64,000 nucleotides of DNA from an uncultured Colwellia sp. (GCA_913061475.1 CAJXUN010000011.1:1-64000); one strand, 5' to 3'. Positions 16,487-25,688 are shown, counted from the first letter of the stretch. A program made the numbers and translations. Notes: generated by a model from the letters alone, not told the origin.

Positions 16487-17677
16487 TCATTCAAAACTGG
16501 GCCATAATTCATTGACCAGCTTATAATGAGCTTCTTTGCGTTCCTCAAAGTAATCATATTGATCATAAGTTGCCATGATTTTTGGTAATTTATGATTCAA
16601 GCACCTCTCAGCAACGTGCGGAGCAACGCCTAAATTTGATAATAAAGTTCGACAACTTCTTCTGAAATCATGGATTGTAAAATGTTCTATTTTTAATTTT
16701 CCTTTTTTAAATAATGAAGATAATGCTGCATTTAAAGTGTCTAGTGAGATATGTGGATTTCTTTTACTCTTTCTACGGTTGGGAAATACATAATCAGATC
16801 CGCATGACAAAACCTTAAGCTCTAAAAATAATTCGACTAATTTGGTAGGAAGAGGGTATTCAATACTTAATCCGTTTTTACTGCGTTCTTTTGGTAAACT
16901 CCAGATCCCCTTATCTAAGTCAAACTCACTCCAAGGAGCGGCAAGCAACTCCCCTTTACGAACTCCTAAATTTAATAAAAGTATGCATGCAATATAGTTT
17001 TGTCGTACAAAACTATCTCTATTATCTCTCATAATTGCAAACACGTGCTTAATCTCATCAATTGTTAATGCCCTATCTCGTGATTTTTCTATACCTCCAG
17101 CATCTTTTGAGTCAAAAGCTGCTGCTGGGTTTATTTGAATCAACCCTAGCTTTATACCGTGGTTAAAGAGCTGTTTACAGTAAATCAGAGCATCATTTGA
17201 AATAGTAGGTCTTCCACTTTTATTAATTGTTCTTATAACAGTCCTGATGTCCATAGGATTTACTTCATGGATTGGAAGCTCACCAATAATCGGAGCAATG
17301 TCTTTTCTGTAAACTCTTTTTGGAATGTCAGGATATTTCAGTCTGTCCTCACAACCTTTTAACCAGTCAACTGCTAAATTATCAACAACTTTAAAATCAG
17401 AAAGAGTTGTTCGCTTATTATGAAATTTAGGATCAATTCCATCTTTAACTAATACCTTATAATTGGCCGCAATAGATTTTGCTTTGACCAATGGGATTCC
17501 TATAGGTTCTTCACCAAAATTCCCAATGGTTAACTCTTTCCTTTTACCATTAATTTTATACCTAAACGTCCAACTAGCTGTTTTACTATTTGAAATTCTC
17601 AAATATAAATTATCGTCAACTCTAAACCTACCAGCTTCTGACTTCTTGATTAACGACTTAATTTGCTGGACATTCAT
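16487..17677 (-). CDS. int: P4-type tyrosine integrase targeting yicC
   Basis: A 396-aa site-specific recombinase. The N-terminal arm-binding domain (DUF4102-like, about 1-85) is followed by a core-binding domain and a catalytic domain with R240 (LLLNLGVRKGEL), H336xxR339 (HDFRRS), H362 (LNHK) and the likely nucleophile Y371 (ATYDQYDY). All catalytic residues are present, so it should be active. It lies 168 bp from the yicC stop, transcribed away from the attachment site, and arm-type repeats lie between. Its target, the 3' end of yicC, is shown by the flanking repeats. Confidence 0.95.
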   Translation of the reverse strand: MNVQQIKSLIKKSEAGRFRVDDNLYLRISNSKTASWTFRYKINGKRKELTIGNFGEEPIGIPLVKAKSIAANYKVLVKDGIDPKFHNKRTTLSDFKVVDNLAVDWLKGCEDRLKYPDIPKRVYRKDIAPIIGELPIHEVNPMDIRTVIRTINKSGRPTISNDALIYCKQLFNHGIKLGLIQINPAAAFDSKDAGGIEKSRDRALTIDEIKHVFAIMRDNRDSFVRQNYIACILLLNLGVRKGELLAAPWSEFDLDKGIWSLPKERSKNGLSIEYPLPTKLVELFLELKVLSCGSDYVFPNRRKSKRNPHISLDTLNAALSSLFKKGKLKIEHFTIHDFRRSCRTLLSNLGVAPHVAERCLNHKLPKIMATYDQYDYFEERKEAHYKLVNELWPSFE

Positions 17678-17679
17678 AA

Positions 17680-17740
17680 TGGTGACACATAACAGAAAAA
17701 CATAAACAAACCATACATGATGTCACCAACCTTGTCACCA
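17680..17740. repeat. Integrase arm-type sites, right end
   Basis: TGTCACCA occurs at 17721-17728 and 17733-17740 with the same 4-bp spacing as at the left end, and inverted (TGGTGACA) at 17680-17687 next to the integrase start. Overlap with the integrase promoter suggests Int could autorepress; that is inference. Confidence 0.6.
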
Positions 17741-17782
17741 CAAAGATGAAACACAGAGGAACAACAAAAGAACACCAGAAAC

Positions 17783-17809
17783 AAAAAAGCCGCTGTAGTC
17801 AGCGGCTTC
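17783..17809 (-). terminator. Rho-independent terminator for yicC, supplied by the island
   Basis: On the minus strand a 9-bp GC-rich stem (17788-17796 with 17801-17809, 4-nt loop) is followed by a run of seven T. It lies inside the island, 36 bp beyond the yicC stop. The island therefore restores not only the yicC end but also a terminator. Confidence 0.85.
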
Positions 17810-17844
17810 GTTCAATGAAAAACAACGTGAAACACTCTGAACCC

Positions 17845-18708
17845 CTATTCGATATTCTGGATCTGCTCACGCATTTGTTCGATTAATACTTTTAGCTCTA
17901 CTGCTGAGTTGGTGATATCGGCATTGATAGATTTTGAGCCTAAGGTATTCGCTTCGCGATTGAATTCTTGCATCATAAAGTCTAAACGACGACCTTGTGC
18001 GCCGCCCTTTTTCAAAATGCTGCGAGTTTCTTTGACATGGCTATATAGACGGTCAATTTCTTCATCAACGTCCATTTTTTGTGCGAGTAATACGAGTTCT
18101 TGCTCAACACGTGAAGATTCTAGCTCAATGTTAGCATCAGCAAATTTGTCAGTAATGCGCTTACGTTGCCATTGAATTATTTCAGGCATATGACCTTTAA
18201 CAATCTCGGCTTGTTCGATAATACCATCTAAACGTTGTTCGATAAGCGCCTTCATATTGGCACCTTCATCTGCGCGGGCAACGATAAAGTCTTCTAAAGC
18301 TTGGTCAAAGCCGGCAAGAATTTCAGCTTGAATTGCATTCATGTCTGATTCTTCTGCTTCCATCACGCCTGGCCACCGCATGATTTCTAGCGGGTTAATT
18401 TGGCTATTCAAGGTTTGCTCATTGATCCAATTTGCATGTTTAAGCAAATTCTCTGCAAGCATTGTATTCATCGATAAATTGCTTTTTTCACCTGGGTTAG
18501 CATTAAAACGTAAATTGCATTCAACTTTTCCGCGATTTAATTGCTTGCGAAAGCGCTCACGCAAAACCGGCTCTATGCTTCTAAATTGCTCAGGTAAACG
18601 AAAATAGGTTTCGAGGAAACGTTGGTTAACGCTGCGAATTTCCCACACGGCGTTGCCCCACTCACCTTTAATTTCATGGCGAGAAAACGCTGTCATACTA
18701 TGGATCAT
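17845..18708 (-). CDS. yicC: YicC family endoribonuclease
   Basis: A 287-aa protein opening MIHSMTAFSRHEIKGEWGNA and ending EQMREQIQNIE, both YicC signatures. YicC is described as an endoribonuclease that acts on small RNAs such as RyhB. The full reading frame is intact although its last codons come from the island attachment site. In E. coli yicC lies next to rph-pyrE; here it is separated from rph by a three-gene oxidoreductase operon. Assignment is certain from both ends of the protein. Confidence 0.95.
   Translation of the reverse strand: MIHSMTAFSRHEIKGEWGNAVWEIRSVNQRFLETYFRLPEQFRSIEPVLRERFRKQLNRGKVECNLRFNANPGEKSNLSMNTMLAENLLKHANWINEQTLNSQINPLEIMRWPGVMEAEESDMNAIQAEILAGFDQALEDFIVARADEGANMKALIEQRLDGIIEQAEIVKGHMPEIIQWQRKRITDKFADANIELESSRVEQELVLLAQKMDVDEEIDRLYSHVKETRSILKKGGAQGRRLDFMMQEFNREANTLGSKSINADITNSAVELKVLIEQMREQIQNIE
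17847..17874. repeat. Right attachment-site repeat within yicC
   Basis: The last codons of yicC (MREQIQNIE). This 28-bp segment matches 2755-2782 with two changes, one of which alters Glu to Lys. Insertion regenerates an intact yicC reading frame. Confidence 0.9.
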
Positions 18709-18825
18709 TGAATTTCCTAACTATCTAATATGGACTATAACTGAGATTATGCCCTAGCTAAGATCAGGTATCTACTGCAATCAGAGCTAGGGCAGGTATT
18801 TCTGCTTGCACTAATATTGTCTGTA

Positions 18826-20550
18826 TTAGCTGATACTTTTTTGCCAGCGATCTTTTATATGATCTGCGACCCGAAAAGAGTTGGCATAAATGGTAAACGT
18901 ATAAGGTACGCTGCCGCCTGTTGGCATAAATGAGGCATCAGTAACAAAGAGATTTTCAACGTCATGCGCCTGACAGTTTTTATTCAATACCGTCGTTTTA
19001 GGGTCATCGCCAAACCGACAACCGCCAGCCATTAAGTTTGCCGCGGGTGCGCTGCTTATCGATGATGAAACGTTAGTCGCACCCATTTCTAGCAATAATT
19101 TTTCTGCTTTTTCAGCCAAATATTCACCCACATCTAAATCGTGGCTGTGCGCACCAATGCGTATTTTGGCCACTGGGTCACCCCATTTGTCGGTAATGTC
19201 ATCATCTAAAGCGACAAAACAATTATCGGTTGGCAGCCAGTCATTAAACACTTCAAAACGTAAGGTTTTATAAGTGGTAAATTCTGTTTTCATACTTTGT
19301 TTAAGTGCTTCTCCCCAGAGTAATTTTTCACTGTTTTGGCTTTCATCATATTGCCATTTTGTACTTTGTGCGCGTGAGATTGGGTTTTGATAAAACAAAA
19401 AATCTACCGTGCCGCCTTTCGCTTTACCATCGCGATTAAAGCCAGTAAATGCTTTATCATCAATCTGATACCAGTCTTGTAAAGCACGATTAATAAATGG
19501 CCCAACTTGCTTGAGTTGCGCTTGCTTCTCTTTGGTGAGATCTTTATAAAAGAAATCACCACGGCCGGTACCACCACCACTAAAAATTAAGTTTTTGCCT
19601 AATTGGCCAGAGCTGTTCGCGATACCATTAGGAAACTTTTCACCTTTTGAAGCGAGCAATAATCGGGACGTTTCTACCGCTTGGCAAGCTACAACATAGT
19701 ATTTAGCCTGAACAATGTGCTTGCGTCCTGCTTTGTCATAATAATGCACCCCCGATATTTCGCCGTTACTATCGCTTGCAATTTTATAAACTTTTGCATG
19801 TGGCGTGATCGTACAGTTACCTGTTGCTACCGCGTGATTAAGCAACGCAGCTCTACCACTACCTTTAGCGCCTGACGAACAGCCATAACTACTACAATAG
19901 CCTGAATATTCGCAGCTATTTCTACCCATTGCCGGTTGTGACAATATCGCACGTGGCACTGGCACAGCGTGGTAACCGATTTTTTCAGCACTTTCATCAA
20001 TCCAGGACGATATACCATGTTCTGCTACCGGTGGATAAGGAAAATCTGTGGAACGGGGCTCTTGATGCGGATGTTCAGACACTCGACCTGAAACACCGAC
20101 CACCTTTTCAACCTGCGCATAATAGGGTTCAAGTTCATCATAACTAATCGGCCAGTCTTCAACATTGGCGCCATCAATGGCACCAAACTCTGTTTTCAAA
20201 CGAAAGTCGATGGGCTTCAAGCGATGAAAATAACCGCTCATAAAGTTCGATGAGCCACCAACAACCGTGCCATTCCAGAAACTCCAGCCTGATTCACTGG
20301 TCGCTTCGCCTTGCCAAAAGCTTTCGCCATCGGCAGTTTCATATTCTTCTTCGATGACATGCTGTTCATCTTCAAGCTTAGGGTTGTAAGCATCACGTAA
20401 ACTAATGGCCAACTCATCTTTATAAAATTCTTTCTCCGTTAACCAAGCACCTTTTTCTAGTACCAGTACTTTTGCGCCAGCTTTTGCTAACGTATAAGCA
20501 ACTGGTGAAGCGCCCGCACCACTACCTACGATACAAATATCATATTTCAT
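18826..20550 (-). CDS. GMC-family FAD oxidoreductase
   Basis: A 574-aa flavoprotein with the FAD-binding fingerprint DICIVGSGAGASPVAYTLAK at the N-terminus, the GMC signature region WNGTVVGGSSNFMSGYFHR, and the C-terminal FAD/active-site segment MPTGGSVPYTFTIYANSFRV. It resembles the large subunit of membrane-linked gluconate/sorbitol dehydrogenase-type enzymes, which oxidise sugars or alcohols and pass electrons to the respiratory chain. The start overlaps the gluconate-dehydrogenase-subunit-3-like gene by 4 bp. No cytochrome c subunit is present nearby. The substrate cannot be told. Confidence 0.85.
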   Translation of the reverse strand: MKYDICIVGSGAGASPVAYTLAKAGAKVLVLEKGAWLTEKEFYKDELAISLRDAYNPKLEDEQHVIEEEYETADGESFWQGEATSESGWSFWNGTVVGGSSNFMSGYFHRLKPIDFRLKTEFGAIDGANVEDWPISYDELEPYYAQVEKVVGVSGRVSEHPHQEPRSTDFPYPPVAEHGISSWIDESAEKIGYHAVPVPRAILSQPAMGRNSCEYSGYCSSYGCSSGAKGSGRAALLNHAVATGNCTITPHAKVYKIASDSNGEISGVHYYDKAGRKHIVQAKYYVVACQAVETSRLLLASKGEKFPNGIANSSGQLGKNLIFSGGGTGRGDFFYKDLTKEKQAQLKQVGPFINRALQDWYQIDDKAFTGFNRDGKAKGGTVDFLFYQNPISRAQSTKWQYDESQNSEKLLWGEALKQSMKTEFTTYKTLRFEVFNDWLPTDNCFVALDDDITDKWGDPVAKIRIGAHSHDLDVGEYLAEKAEKLLLEMGATNVSSSISSAPAANLMAGGCRFGDDPKTTVLNKNCQAHDVENLFVTDASFMPTGGSVPYTFTIYANSFRVADHIKDRWQKSIS

Positions 20551-21317
20551 GCTTTTCGAGTTCCTACTTGCTTACGGGTATATTGTTGATGACTTACAAC
20601 TTGCGTTGTTGTTTGCTGGGCAGATGCCGCCTTGTTGCTTAACACAATAGGCTGTTTGCCTGGTAATTCGTAATAACGCTGTCCGGCTTGTGGTAAAGGA
20701 AAACCCGCTTGATGCTCTAACCATTGCCAGCCTATGCCATTAGGGTTACCGCCATAACTTGGCGGCGAAAGCATGGCCTCAAAAAGATAACCAACCAAAT
20801 TACTTAGCCAGTTTTCGCCCGCTGTTGATGTACTTATCGCGCGTAAAATATTTTCTTTTTCGTCAAAAGTTAAGGCAATAAAGTTTTTCTGCATTTGGCT
20901 ATTGCTGAAGCCGTTAAGCCAACCAACGCCTTTGTAGATAAATTCAATTTCAGCTTCTTCTGTCGGCTGTTGAAAAACCACGTTGTATAAATACTGTGTT
21001 GCATGAATTTCTTTCGCACTTGGACCTGTTGGTGATTCGGGCAATAGATGGGCTAGCACAGCATTTAAGGTTAACCATGGGTCGGTTTTCAATGCACCAT
21101 CAAGCTTATTGCTCATACTGGCTGACCAACTCCTCATTGGCATAGCTGCTACCATAGTAGCTCCGGCCGCAGATTTTAGCGCATTACGACGTGAGACCTT
21201 TTGTTGTAACCATTGCGGTGTACTAAAATTTTCATCAAAAAACGACTTTACTTGCGACAACGGCTTGCTTGCGCGTTTTTTTCGCATCACGACTCTAGCC
21301 TTTTGCATTTGAGACAT
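20547..21317 (-). CDS. Gluconate 2-dehydrogenase subunit 3 family protein
   Basis: A 256-aa partner subunit of the downstream GMC flavoprotein. A twin-arginine-like motif VSRRNALKSAAGA (41-53) precedes a hydrophobic stretch, suggesting Tat export, although the 40-residue extension before it is longer than usual; a shorter start is possible. The body (TDPWLTLNAVLAHLLPESPTGPSA) matches the subunit-3 family, which helps mature or export the large subunit. It overlaps the thioredoxin gene upstream by 23 bp and the GMC gene downstream by 4 bp. Confidence 0.8.
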   Translation of the reverse strand: MSQMQKARVVMRKKRASKPLSQVKSFFDENFSTPQWLQQKVSRRNALKSAAGATMVAAMPMRSWSASMSNKLDGALKTDPWLTLNAVLAHLLPESPTGPSAKEIHATQYLYNVVFQQPTEEAEIEFIYKGVGWLNGFSNSQMQKNFIALTFDEKENILRAISTSTAGENWLSNLVGYLFEAMLSPPSYGGNPNGIGWQWLEHQAGFPLPQAGQRYYELPGKQPIVLSNKAASAQQTTTQVVSHQQYTRKQVGTRKA

Positions 21318-21831
21318 CGCTATTTTCCTTATTGTTTTCTGCCTGCCATTTGCTTAAGAATGCCGACCAGTATTCAGGAGAATATTCCAAATTATGCAAT
21401 AATTCAGCGGTATCTTTTGACAACAGCATCTGCCCAGTATTGGTTGAAACATACATATGAGGGTATCCTTGCACTGGCGGTAATGACTTCATAAAGGCTT
21501 CATTTTCGTTACTGTCACTAACACTCACTTTAAGTAGTACGTAGTTATCATGTAATTGTTGATAAATTTCCGGGTTATCAGCTAAAAACGCGTCCATTTT
21601 GTGACACCAAGTACACCAAGTGCCGCCTATTTCAATTAAGACATTTCGTCCGCTTGCTTGCGCTAACATAATGGCGGCTTGTGCATCTTTAAATGGGTCG
21701 CGCTTATCGTCATATACTTTACTGTATAGCGGTAATTCTTTTACTGGCTGACCAGCAGCTTCCGCTGCACTCACTTGGATAGTGCTCAAAATACTGACGA
21801 TTAATACAATGATAAACAGCTGAAATTTCAT
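21295..21831 (-). CDS. Periplasmic thioredoxin-family protein
   Basis: A 178-aa protein with a signal peptide (MKFQLFIIVLIVSILSTIQV, cleavage near AEA) and a thioredoxin fold with the atypical active site GGTWCTWCHKMD. The WCxWC form is typical of DUF255/thioredoxin_7-like envelope proteins. It leads an operon with the subunit-3 and GMC genes, so it may keep those exported subunits reduced or assist their assembly; that link is inferred from co-transcription. It is divergent from rph. Confidence 0.8.
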   Translation of the reverse strand: MKFQLFIIVLIVSILSTIQVSAAEAAGQPVKELPLYSKVYDDKRDPFKDAQAAIMLAQASGRNVLIEIGGTWCTWCHKMDAFLADNPEIYQQLHDNYVLLKVSVSDSNENEAFMKSLPPVQGYPHMYVSTNTGQMLLSKDTAELLHNLEYSPEYWSAFLSKWQAENNKENSDVSNAKG

Positions 21832-21998
21832 AAATTTTCTCTATTGTGATGGCATTCAATGCCAACTCATAATAATGACTACATAGAATGACCTTAGATT
21901 AATTAACTATATTTCAAAATAGTTGCTGCGTCATTATGTCAAATTGCTATGCGAACGATTATAATGCGCAGCAATTATACTATGATAGGAATTTCAAC

Positions 21999-22712
21999 AT
22001 GCGTCCAAGCGGCAGAACTTTAGGGCAAATTCGTCCGGTCACCATTACTCGTCAATTCACAGCTCACGCAGAAGGCTCAGTGCTTATTGAGTTTGGTGAT
22101 ACTAAAGTTATTTGTACTGCTACGGTTGAAACTGGCGTGCCACGTTTTCTAAAAGGCCAAGGTAAGGGTTGGATCACTGCTGAATACGGCATGTTACCTC
22201 GTTCGACTCATACTCGTATGCGTCGTGAAGCGGCTAACGGTAAGCAAAGTGGCCGTACGTTAGAAATTTCTCGCTTAATTGCTCGTTCGTTGCGTGCAGC
22301 AGTTGATTTAGTGGCATTGGGCGAAAACACCATTACTGTTGATTGTGATGTTATTCAAGCTGACGGCGGTACCCGTACAGCGTCAATCACAGGTGCGTGT
22401 GTGGCTTTGGTTGATGCATTAAACCATATGCGTGCGAAAGGTATTATTAACAACAACCCACTTAAGCATATGATTGCTGCCGTTTCTGTTGGTATGTATA
22501 AAGGTGAGGCAGTTTCTGATTTAGATTATCTTGAAGATTCTTCAGCCGATACTGATATGAATGTTGTTATGACTGAAACCGGCAAACTGATTGAAGTTCA
22601 AGGCACCGCCGAAGAAGAACCTTTCAGCTTTGACGAGATGCAAGAAATGCTTACCCTAGCTAAAAATAGCATTAATGAACTATTTGATATTCAAAAAACT
22701 GCTTTAAACTAA
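21999..22712 (+). CDS. rph: Ribonuclease PH
   Basis: Phosphorolytic 3'-5' exoribonuclease that trims tRNA 3' ends. The 237-aa protein starts [19 protein letters not shown], aligning directly with E. coli RNase PH; AGGA lies upstream. The open frame continues to 21936, but that extension is non-homologous and was excluded. The phosphate-binding and catalytic regions ([49 protein letters not shown]) are intact, unlike the frameshifted rph of E. coli K-12. pyrE follows 20 bp downstream, the classical order. Confidence 0.97.
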   Translation: MRPSGRTLGQIRPVTITRQFTAHAEGSVLIEFGDTKVICTATVETGVPRFLKGQGKGWITAEYGMLPRSTHTRMRREAANGKQSGRTLEISRLIARSLRAAVDLVALGENTITVDCDVIQADGGTRTASITGACVALVDALNHMRAKGIINNNPLKHMIAAVSVGMYKGEAVSDLDYLEDSSADTDMNVVMTETGKLIEVQGTAEEEPFSFDEMQEMLTLAKNSINELFDIQKTALN

Positions 22713-22732
22713 GCCACTGATAGGAGCTAATG

Positions 22733-23374
22733 ATGAAAGATTATCAACGCGAATTTATCGAATTTGCCTTATCGAAACAAGTACTGCGTTTTGGTGAATT
22801 CACTTTAAAATCAGGCAGAACCAGTCCTTATTTTTTTAATGCCGGCTTATTCAACACCGGCCGTGATTTAGCACGTTTAGGTCGTTTTTATGCTGCTGCT
22901 TTGCAAGACTCAAAAATTGACTACGACTTGCTATTTGGCCCGGCTTACAAAGGTATACCTATTGCAACAACAACCGCAGTAGCACTTGCTGACAGTTATG
23001 ATATTGATATGCCTTATTGCTTTAATCGTAAAGAAGCAAAAACTCACGGTGAAGGTGGCAGTTTAGTTGGCTCAGCGCTTGAAGGTAAAGTGATGCTGGT
23101 TGATGACGTGATCACAGCGGGTACAGCTATTCGCGAATCGATGGAAATTATTAAAGCCCATGGTGCTGAACTATCAGGTGTGCTTATCGCTTTAGACCGA
23201 CAAGAGAAAGGCCGAGCTGAGCTTTCTGCCATTCAAGAAGTTGAGCGCGATTTTAATACCAAAGTCATATCGATAGTTACCTTAGCTGACTTGATTAGAT
23301 ATTTAGAAGAAAAGCCAGATATGGCCGACAGTTTAGCTAACATTAAAAAGTATCGCGAAGATTACGGTATTTAG
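22733..23374 (+). CDS. pyrE: Orotate phosphoribosyltransferase
   Basis: Converts orotate and PRPP to orotidine 5'-phosphate in pyrimidine synthesis. A 213-aa protein, [20 protein letters not shown], nearly identical in layout to E. coli PyrE, with the PRPP-binding motif [13 protein letters not shown]. Of two adjacent ATGs I chose 22733, 6 nt from AGGAG; 22730 would be too close. It is the second gene after rph and ends at a strong palindromic terminator. No attenuator with a U-run precedes it in the 20-bp rph-pyrE gap. Confidence 0.97.
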   Translation: MKDYQREFIEFALSKQVLRFGEFTLKSGRTSPYFFNAGLFNTGRDLARLGRFYAAALQDSKIDYDLLFGPAYKGIPIATTTAVALADSYDIDMPYCFNRKEAKTHGEGGSLVGSALEGKVMLVDDVITAGTAIRESMEIIKAHGAELSGVLIALDRQEKGRAELSAIQEVERDFNTKVISIVTLADLIRYLEEKPDMADSLANIKKYREDYGI

Positions 23375-23412
23375 CACTCAGCATTTACTAGTATTATTAA
23401 AGTACTCAACGT

Positions 23413-23438
23413 AAAAAGCCTGCAATTGCAGGCTTTTT
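23413..23438. terminator. Bidirectional rho-independent terminator
   Basis: A perfect 26-bp palindrome with A5 and T5 ends and a GC-rich centre (AAGCCTGC...GCAGGCTT). It lies between the convergent pyrE and SprA-like genes and can terminate both. Confidence 0.9.
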
Positions 23439-23461
23439 CTATTTTACGTTTATTCGTTTAA

Positions 23462-24424
23462 TTAAGCAGTTAATTCAAATTGGTAGCTTGTTGGCTTTTC
23501 GTAAGCTTGAACAATATTTGAATAAAATTGATTAATACGCCCCGCTCTTTCGTCAACTTCTAATGGCCTACTTGGCGCTACTTGCTCTTGCGCCGATAAT
23601 GTTTGTTCAACAAATTGGTCAAATTCATTACTGGCATCGTTACCAACTTGGCCTTCTTGAGCAAAAACATCATTGGGCTTAATTAGACCAACAAATTCTG
23701 CTTTCGCGTTGGGATCTTCTAGCGATATTGCTGATAATTCTGATTGAGCCTGTGCAATCAGCTTAGCTGCCGAAGCTGCTACACGAGTATCTTGAATCGA
23801 TGGATTCGCTGGGGCTAATGCTGCAGCATGCACTTTTTGCATTTTAGCAATAGTGGCACTCGGGTTACCATCAATAGGGGCTAAATCAACGGAGACTTCA
23901 CCGCTAACAGCATATTTTTTTCCATCGGGACCTTGGGCAAATGAATAACTTGGTGCACCAGTATAGGCACCACCAACGGCAGCATGGGCCAATTCATGTG
24001 AACGAACTTCTTGATCACGCAGCTTTAAGCTTTTGATCTCTTGCTGTTCTGCAAATAGTGCTTCTCTAGATTTTTCAGTGCTTTCTTGCCCGTTTTGATC
24101 TTGAGATCTTTCGCCGTCATCACTATTTTCTTGGCTACTGTCTTGTGGTGAATCTTGCGCTGAACGCTCGGAATTATCACCAATAACATCATTATCAAGC
24201 CCCGCTTGCTTACGTAGGCTCGCAAAATCTACTTGTTCGTTATTTTGTGCTGGAGTACGACCACGCTCTTTGTCAGAGGCGACACCTTTTTCAGCTGCCG
24301 ACTGATTTGATGCTTCAGGTTTAGTGATGATTTCTCGCTGTTGATTATCACGACGCAAGCTATCTGTCTGCAGGTTTACTGCAGTTTGTATAGGTAAGTT
24401 ATAGCCTTGCGAGGTGATATTCAT
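23462..24424 (-). CDS. SprA-like putative metalloprotease
   Basis: A 320-aa protein with a zinc-protease motif SHELAHAAVGG (HELAH 143-147) followed by GAPSYSFAQGPDGKKYAVSG, the signature of the SprA-related (PF12118, CJM1_0395-type) family. The 125-residue N-terminal half is Gln/Ser/Asp/Glu-rich and probably disordered. There is no signal peptide. The family is widespread in marine gammaproteobacteria, but its substrate is unknown. It is 5 bp downstream of a 98-aa gene and probably co-transcribed with it. Confidence 0.82.
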   Translation of the reverse strand: MNITSQGYNLPIQTAVNLQTDSLRRDNQQREIITKPEASNQSAAEKGVASDKERGRTPAQNNEQVDFASLRKQAGLDNDVIGDNSERSAQDSPQDSSQENSDDGERSQDQNGQESTEKSREALFAEQQEIKSLKLRDQEVRSHELAHAAVGGAYTGAPSYSFAQGPDGKKYAVSGEVSVDLAPIDGNPSATIAKMQKVHAAALAPANPSIQDTRVAASAAKLIAQAQSELSAISLEDPNAKAEFVGLIKPNDVFAQEGQVGNDASNEFDQFVEQTLSAQEQVAPSRPLEVDERAGRINQFYSNIVQAYEKPTSYQFELTA

Positions 24425-24429
24425 AACAG

Positions 24430-24726
24430 TTAAACGCGCACGTCCAATAAGGTGCCTAAATTATCATCTGCTGCATCAATAACTTCCGCAGAGGCTTTAG
24501 CTTGAAATTCAGCAACACGTGAATCTACGATAGACTGGTTTAAATCCGAGAGTTCACCGTTACTTTTATTTTGCTCTGTGGCACTAGCATTATTTTCTTG
24601 CCCGACACCAAAATCTTCAGGGCTAATAGCAATATTTGACGCTATGCTAGCAGCAGCTTGATTAGCATCTTCTGTCGCTTTTTGAAAACCTTGTACGCCA
24701 GCATTGAAAGCTGATTGAATTTCCAT
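24430..24726 (-). CDS. Small conserved-type protein paired with the SprA-like protease
   Basis: A 98-aa acidic protein, MEIQSAFNAGVQGFQKATED, with an AFN(A/S)GxxGxQxA-like N-terminus that recalls the first helix of flagellar rod/hook proteins. It has no membrane segment. A good ribosome site (AGGAGG) precedes the start. It is 5 bp upstream of the SprA-like gene, so the two are probably one operon. Function is unknown; the similarity to flagellar rod proteins is weak and may only reflect a shared coiled-coil pattern. Confidence 0.65.
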   Translation of the reverse strand: MEIQSAFNAGVQGFQKATEDANQAAASIASNIAISPEDFGVGQENNASATEQNKSNGELSDLNQSIVDSRVAEFQAKASAEVIDAADDNLGTLLDVRV

Positions 24727-24835
24727 GAAATCCTCCTAAATACACTTATTAGCTGCGAGCTACGCAACTAAAACACAAATATATGAACTGTAATTACCTG
24801 TCTAATTATTAACCAAAAACATAAAAAAGTAAACC

Positions 24836-25624
24836 TTAGTCTTTATTAACGTGTTCTATTAACCAGCTTTGTAATATGAATAAAAACTCTTCCTGATGAG
24901 ATATAAAAGGCGCATGCGAAGCTTGCTGAAAAATATGGCACTGGCTATTAGGGGCAAGTTTGTTAATCAGCGGAATAACGCTTTGGGGAACTAAGCCATC
25001 AAGCTTGCCATAAAGCCTTAAAAAAGGCTGATTAATATTGCCTAAATTATTCGACAAATTTGAACTTGTTAATAACCCGAGTGAATCATCTAAAACTTGC
25101 TGGTTCGGCTGTGCGTATTGCATCACAAGATCTCGAATTTTCTTAATGTCTTGACGAACATTCGGACTACCCATAGCCTGTATTTTCAAAAAATCACTAA
25201 TAGTTTTTTTTGTATCTTGCGCAAGTTGTCGGTGGAACATTGCCAAAACATCGCTCTTAATACCGGGCCAATTTTTTGCCTCAACAAATTGTGGCGAACT
25301 AGCAATAGTAACTAACCCTAACACCTGTGCTGGATAATTTATGGTGATTTGACTAGCAATTAGACCACCTAAAGACCAACCAATATAAACGGCTGGTTTG
25401 GCAACGACTTGCTGCATAATGTTAGCTAACGCTTCTAAGCTATAGTCAGTAAGTTGCGCATTATTGTTGGTAGCAAAACCCGGTAAATCAATGGTGATGA
25501 CTTCAAATTTATCTTTCAGATGTTCTAGGCAAGGTTGCCAAACCGCTGAATTTAAGCCCCAACCATGAATAAAGACTAGCGGAATGCCTTGCCCTTGGCT
25601 CGCAATTTTCAATCTTTCTGCCAT
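24836..25624 (-). CDS. bioH: Pimeloyl-ACP methyl ester esterase BioH
   Basis: A 262-aa alpha/beta hydrolase that demethylates pimeloyl-ACP methyl ester to close the early biotin pathway. Oxyanion motif HGWGL (20-24), nucleophile elbow GWSLGG (Ser84), acid in KLDGLVP and catalytic His in QASHAPFIS near the end. Length and order match E. coli BioH. It is back to back with the comF/gntX gene, the same neighbourhood as in E. coli (bioH-gntX-nfuA). Confidence 0.92.
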   Translation of the reverse strand: MAERLKIASQGQGIPLVFIHGWGLNSAVWQPCLEHLKDKFEVITIDLPGFATNNNAQLTDYSLEALANIMQQVVAKPAVYIGWSLGGLIASQITINYPAQVLGLVTIASSPQFVEAKNWPGIKSDVLAMFHRQLAQDTKKTISDFLKIQAMGSPNVRQDIKKIRDLVMQYAQPNQQVLDDSLGLLTSSNLSNNLGNINQPFLRLYGKLDGLVPQSVIPLINKLAPNSQCHIFQQASHAPFISHQEEFLFILQSWLIEHVNKD

Positions 25625-25688
25625 GCTTTTTCACACTTAGCTTGTTTAATATTTGATGAATGCCTAGTTTAACGAAAGGATGCTGAAA

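Larger units (their letters stand above)
2755..17874. mobile_element. 15.1-kb integrative genomic island in the 3' end of yicC
   Basis: The island is bounded by 28-bp direct repeats (2755-2782 and 17847-17874, two mismatches) that both encode the YicC C-terminus (MREQIQNIE at the intact gene, MRKQIQNIE at the far end). A tyrosine integrase gene abuts the yicC-side junction. TGTCACCA arm-type repeats with identical spacing lie just inside both ends. Contents: a type III restriction-modification operon with two Mod genes, a DUF262/AAA/unknown trio, a MobV-like relaxase, an AlpA-type regulator and several orphans. The 3' end of yicC is a known integration site of Vibrio mobilizable islands; this element differs in encoding its own relaxase-like protein. 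Boundaries are seen directly; mobility is inferred. Confidence 0.88.

Noticed and set aside
2755..17874. Classification as an SXT/R391-mobilizable island of the Vibrio MGI type
   Set aside because: The yicC target is the same, but I did not identify an SXT-like oriT or the typical MGI gene set, and the element encodes its own relaxase-like protein.
21936..21998. In-frame extension upstream of rph
   Set aside because: The 21 extra codons do not resemble RNase [16 protein letters not shown] at 21999 aligns with the family start and has its own AGGA site.
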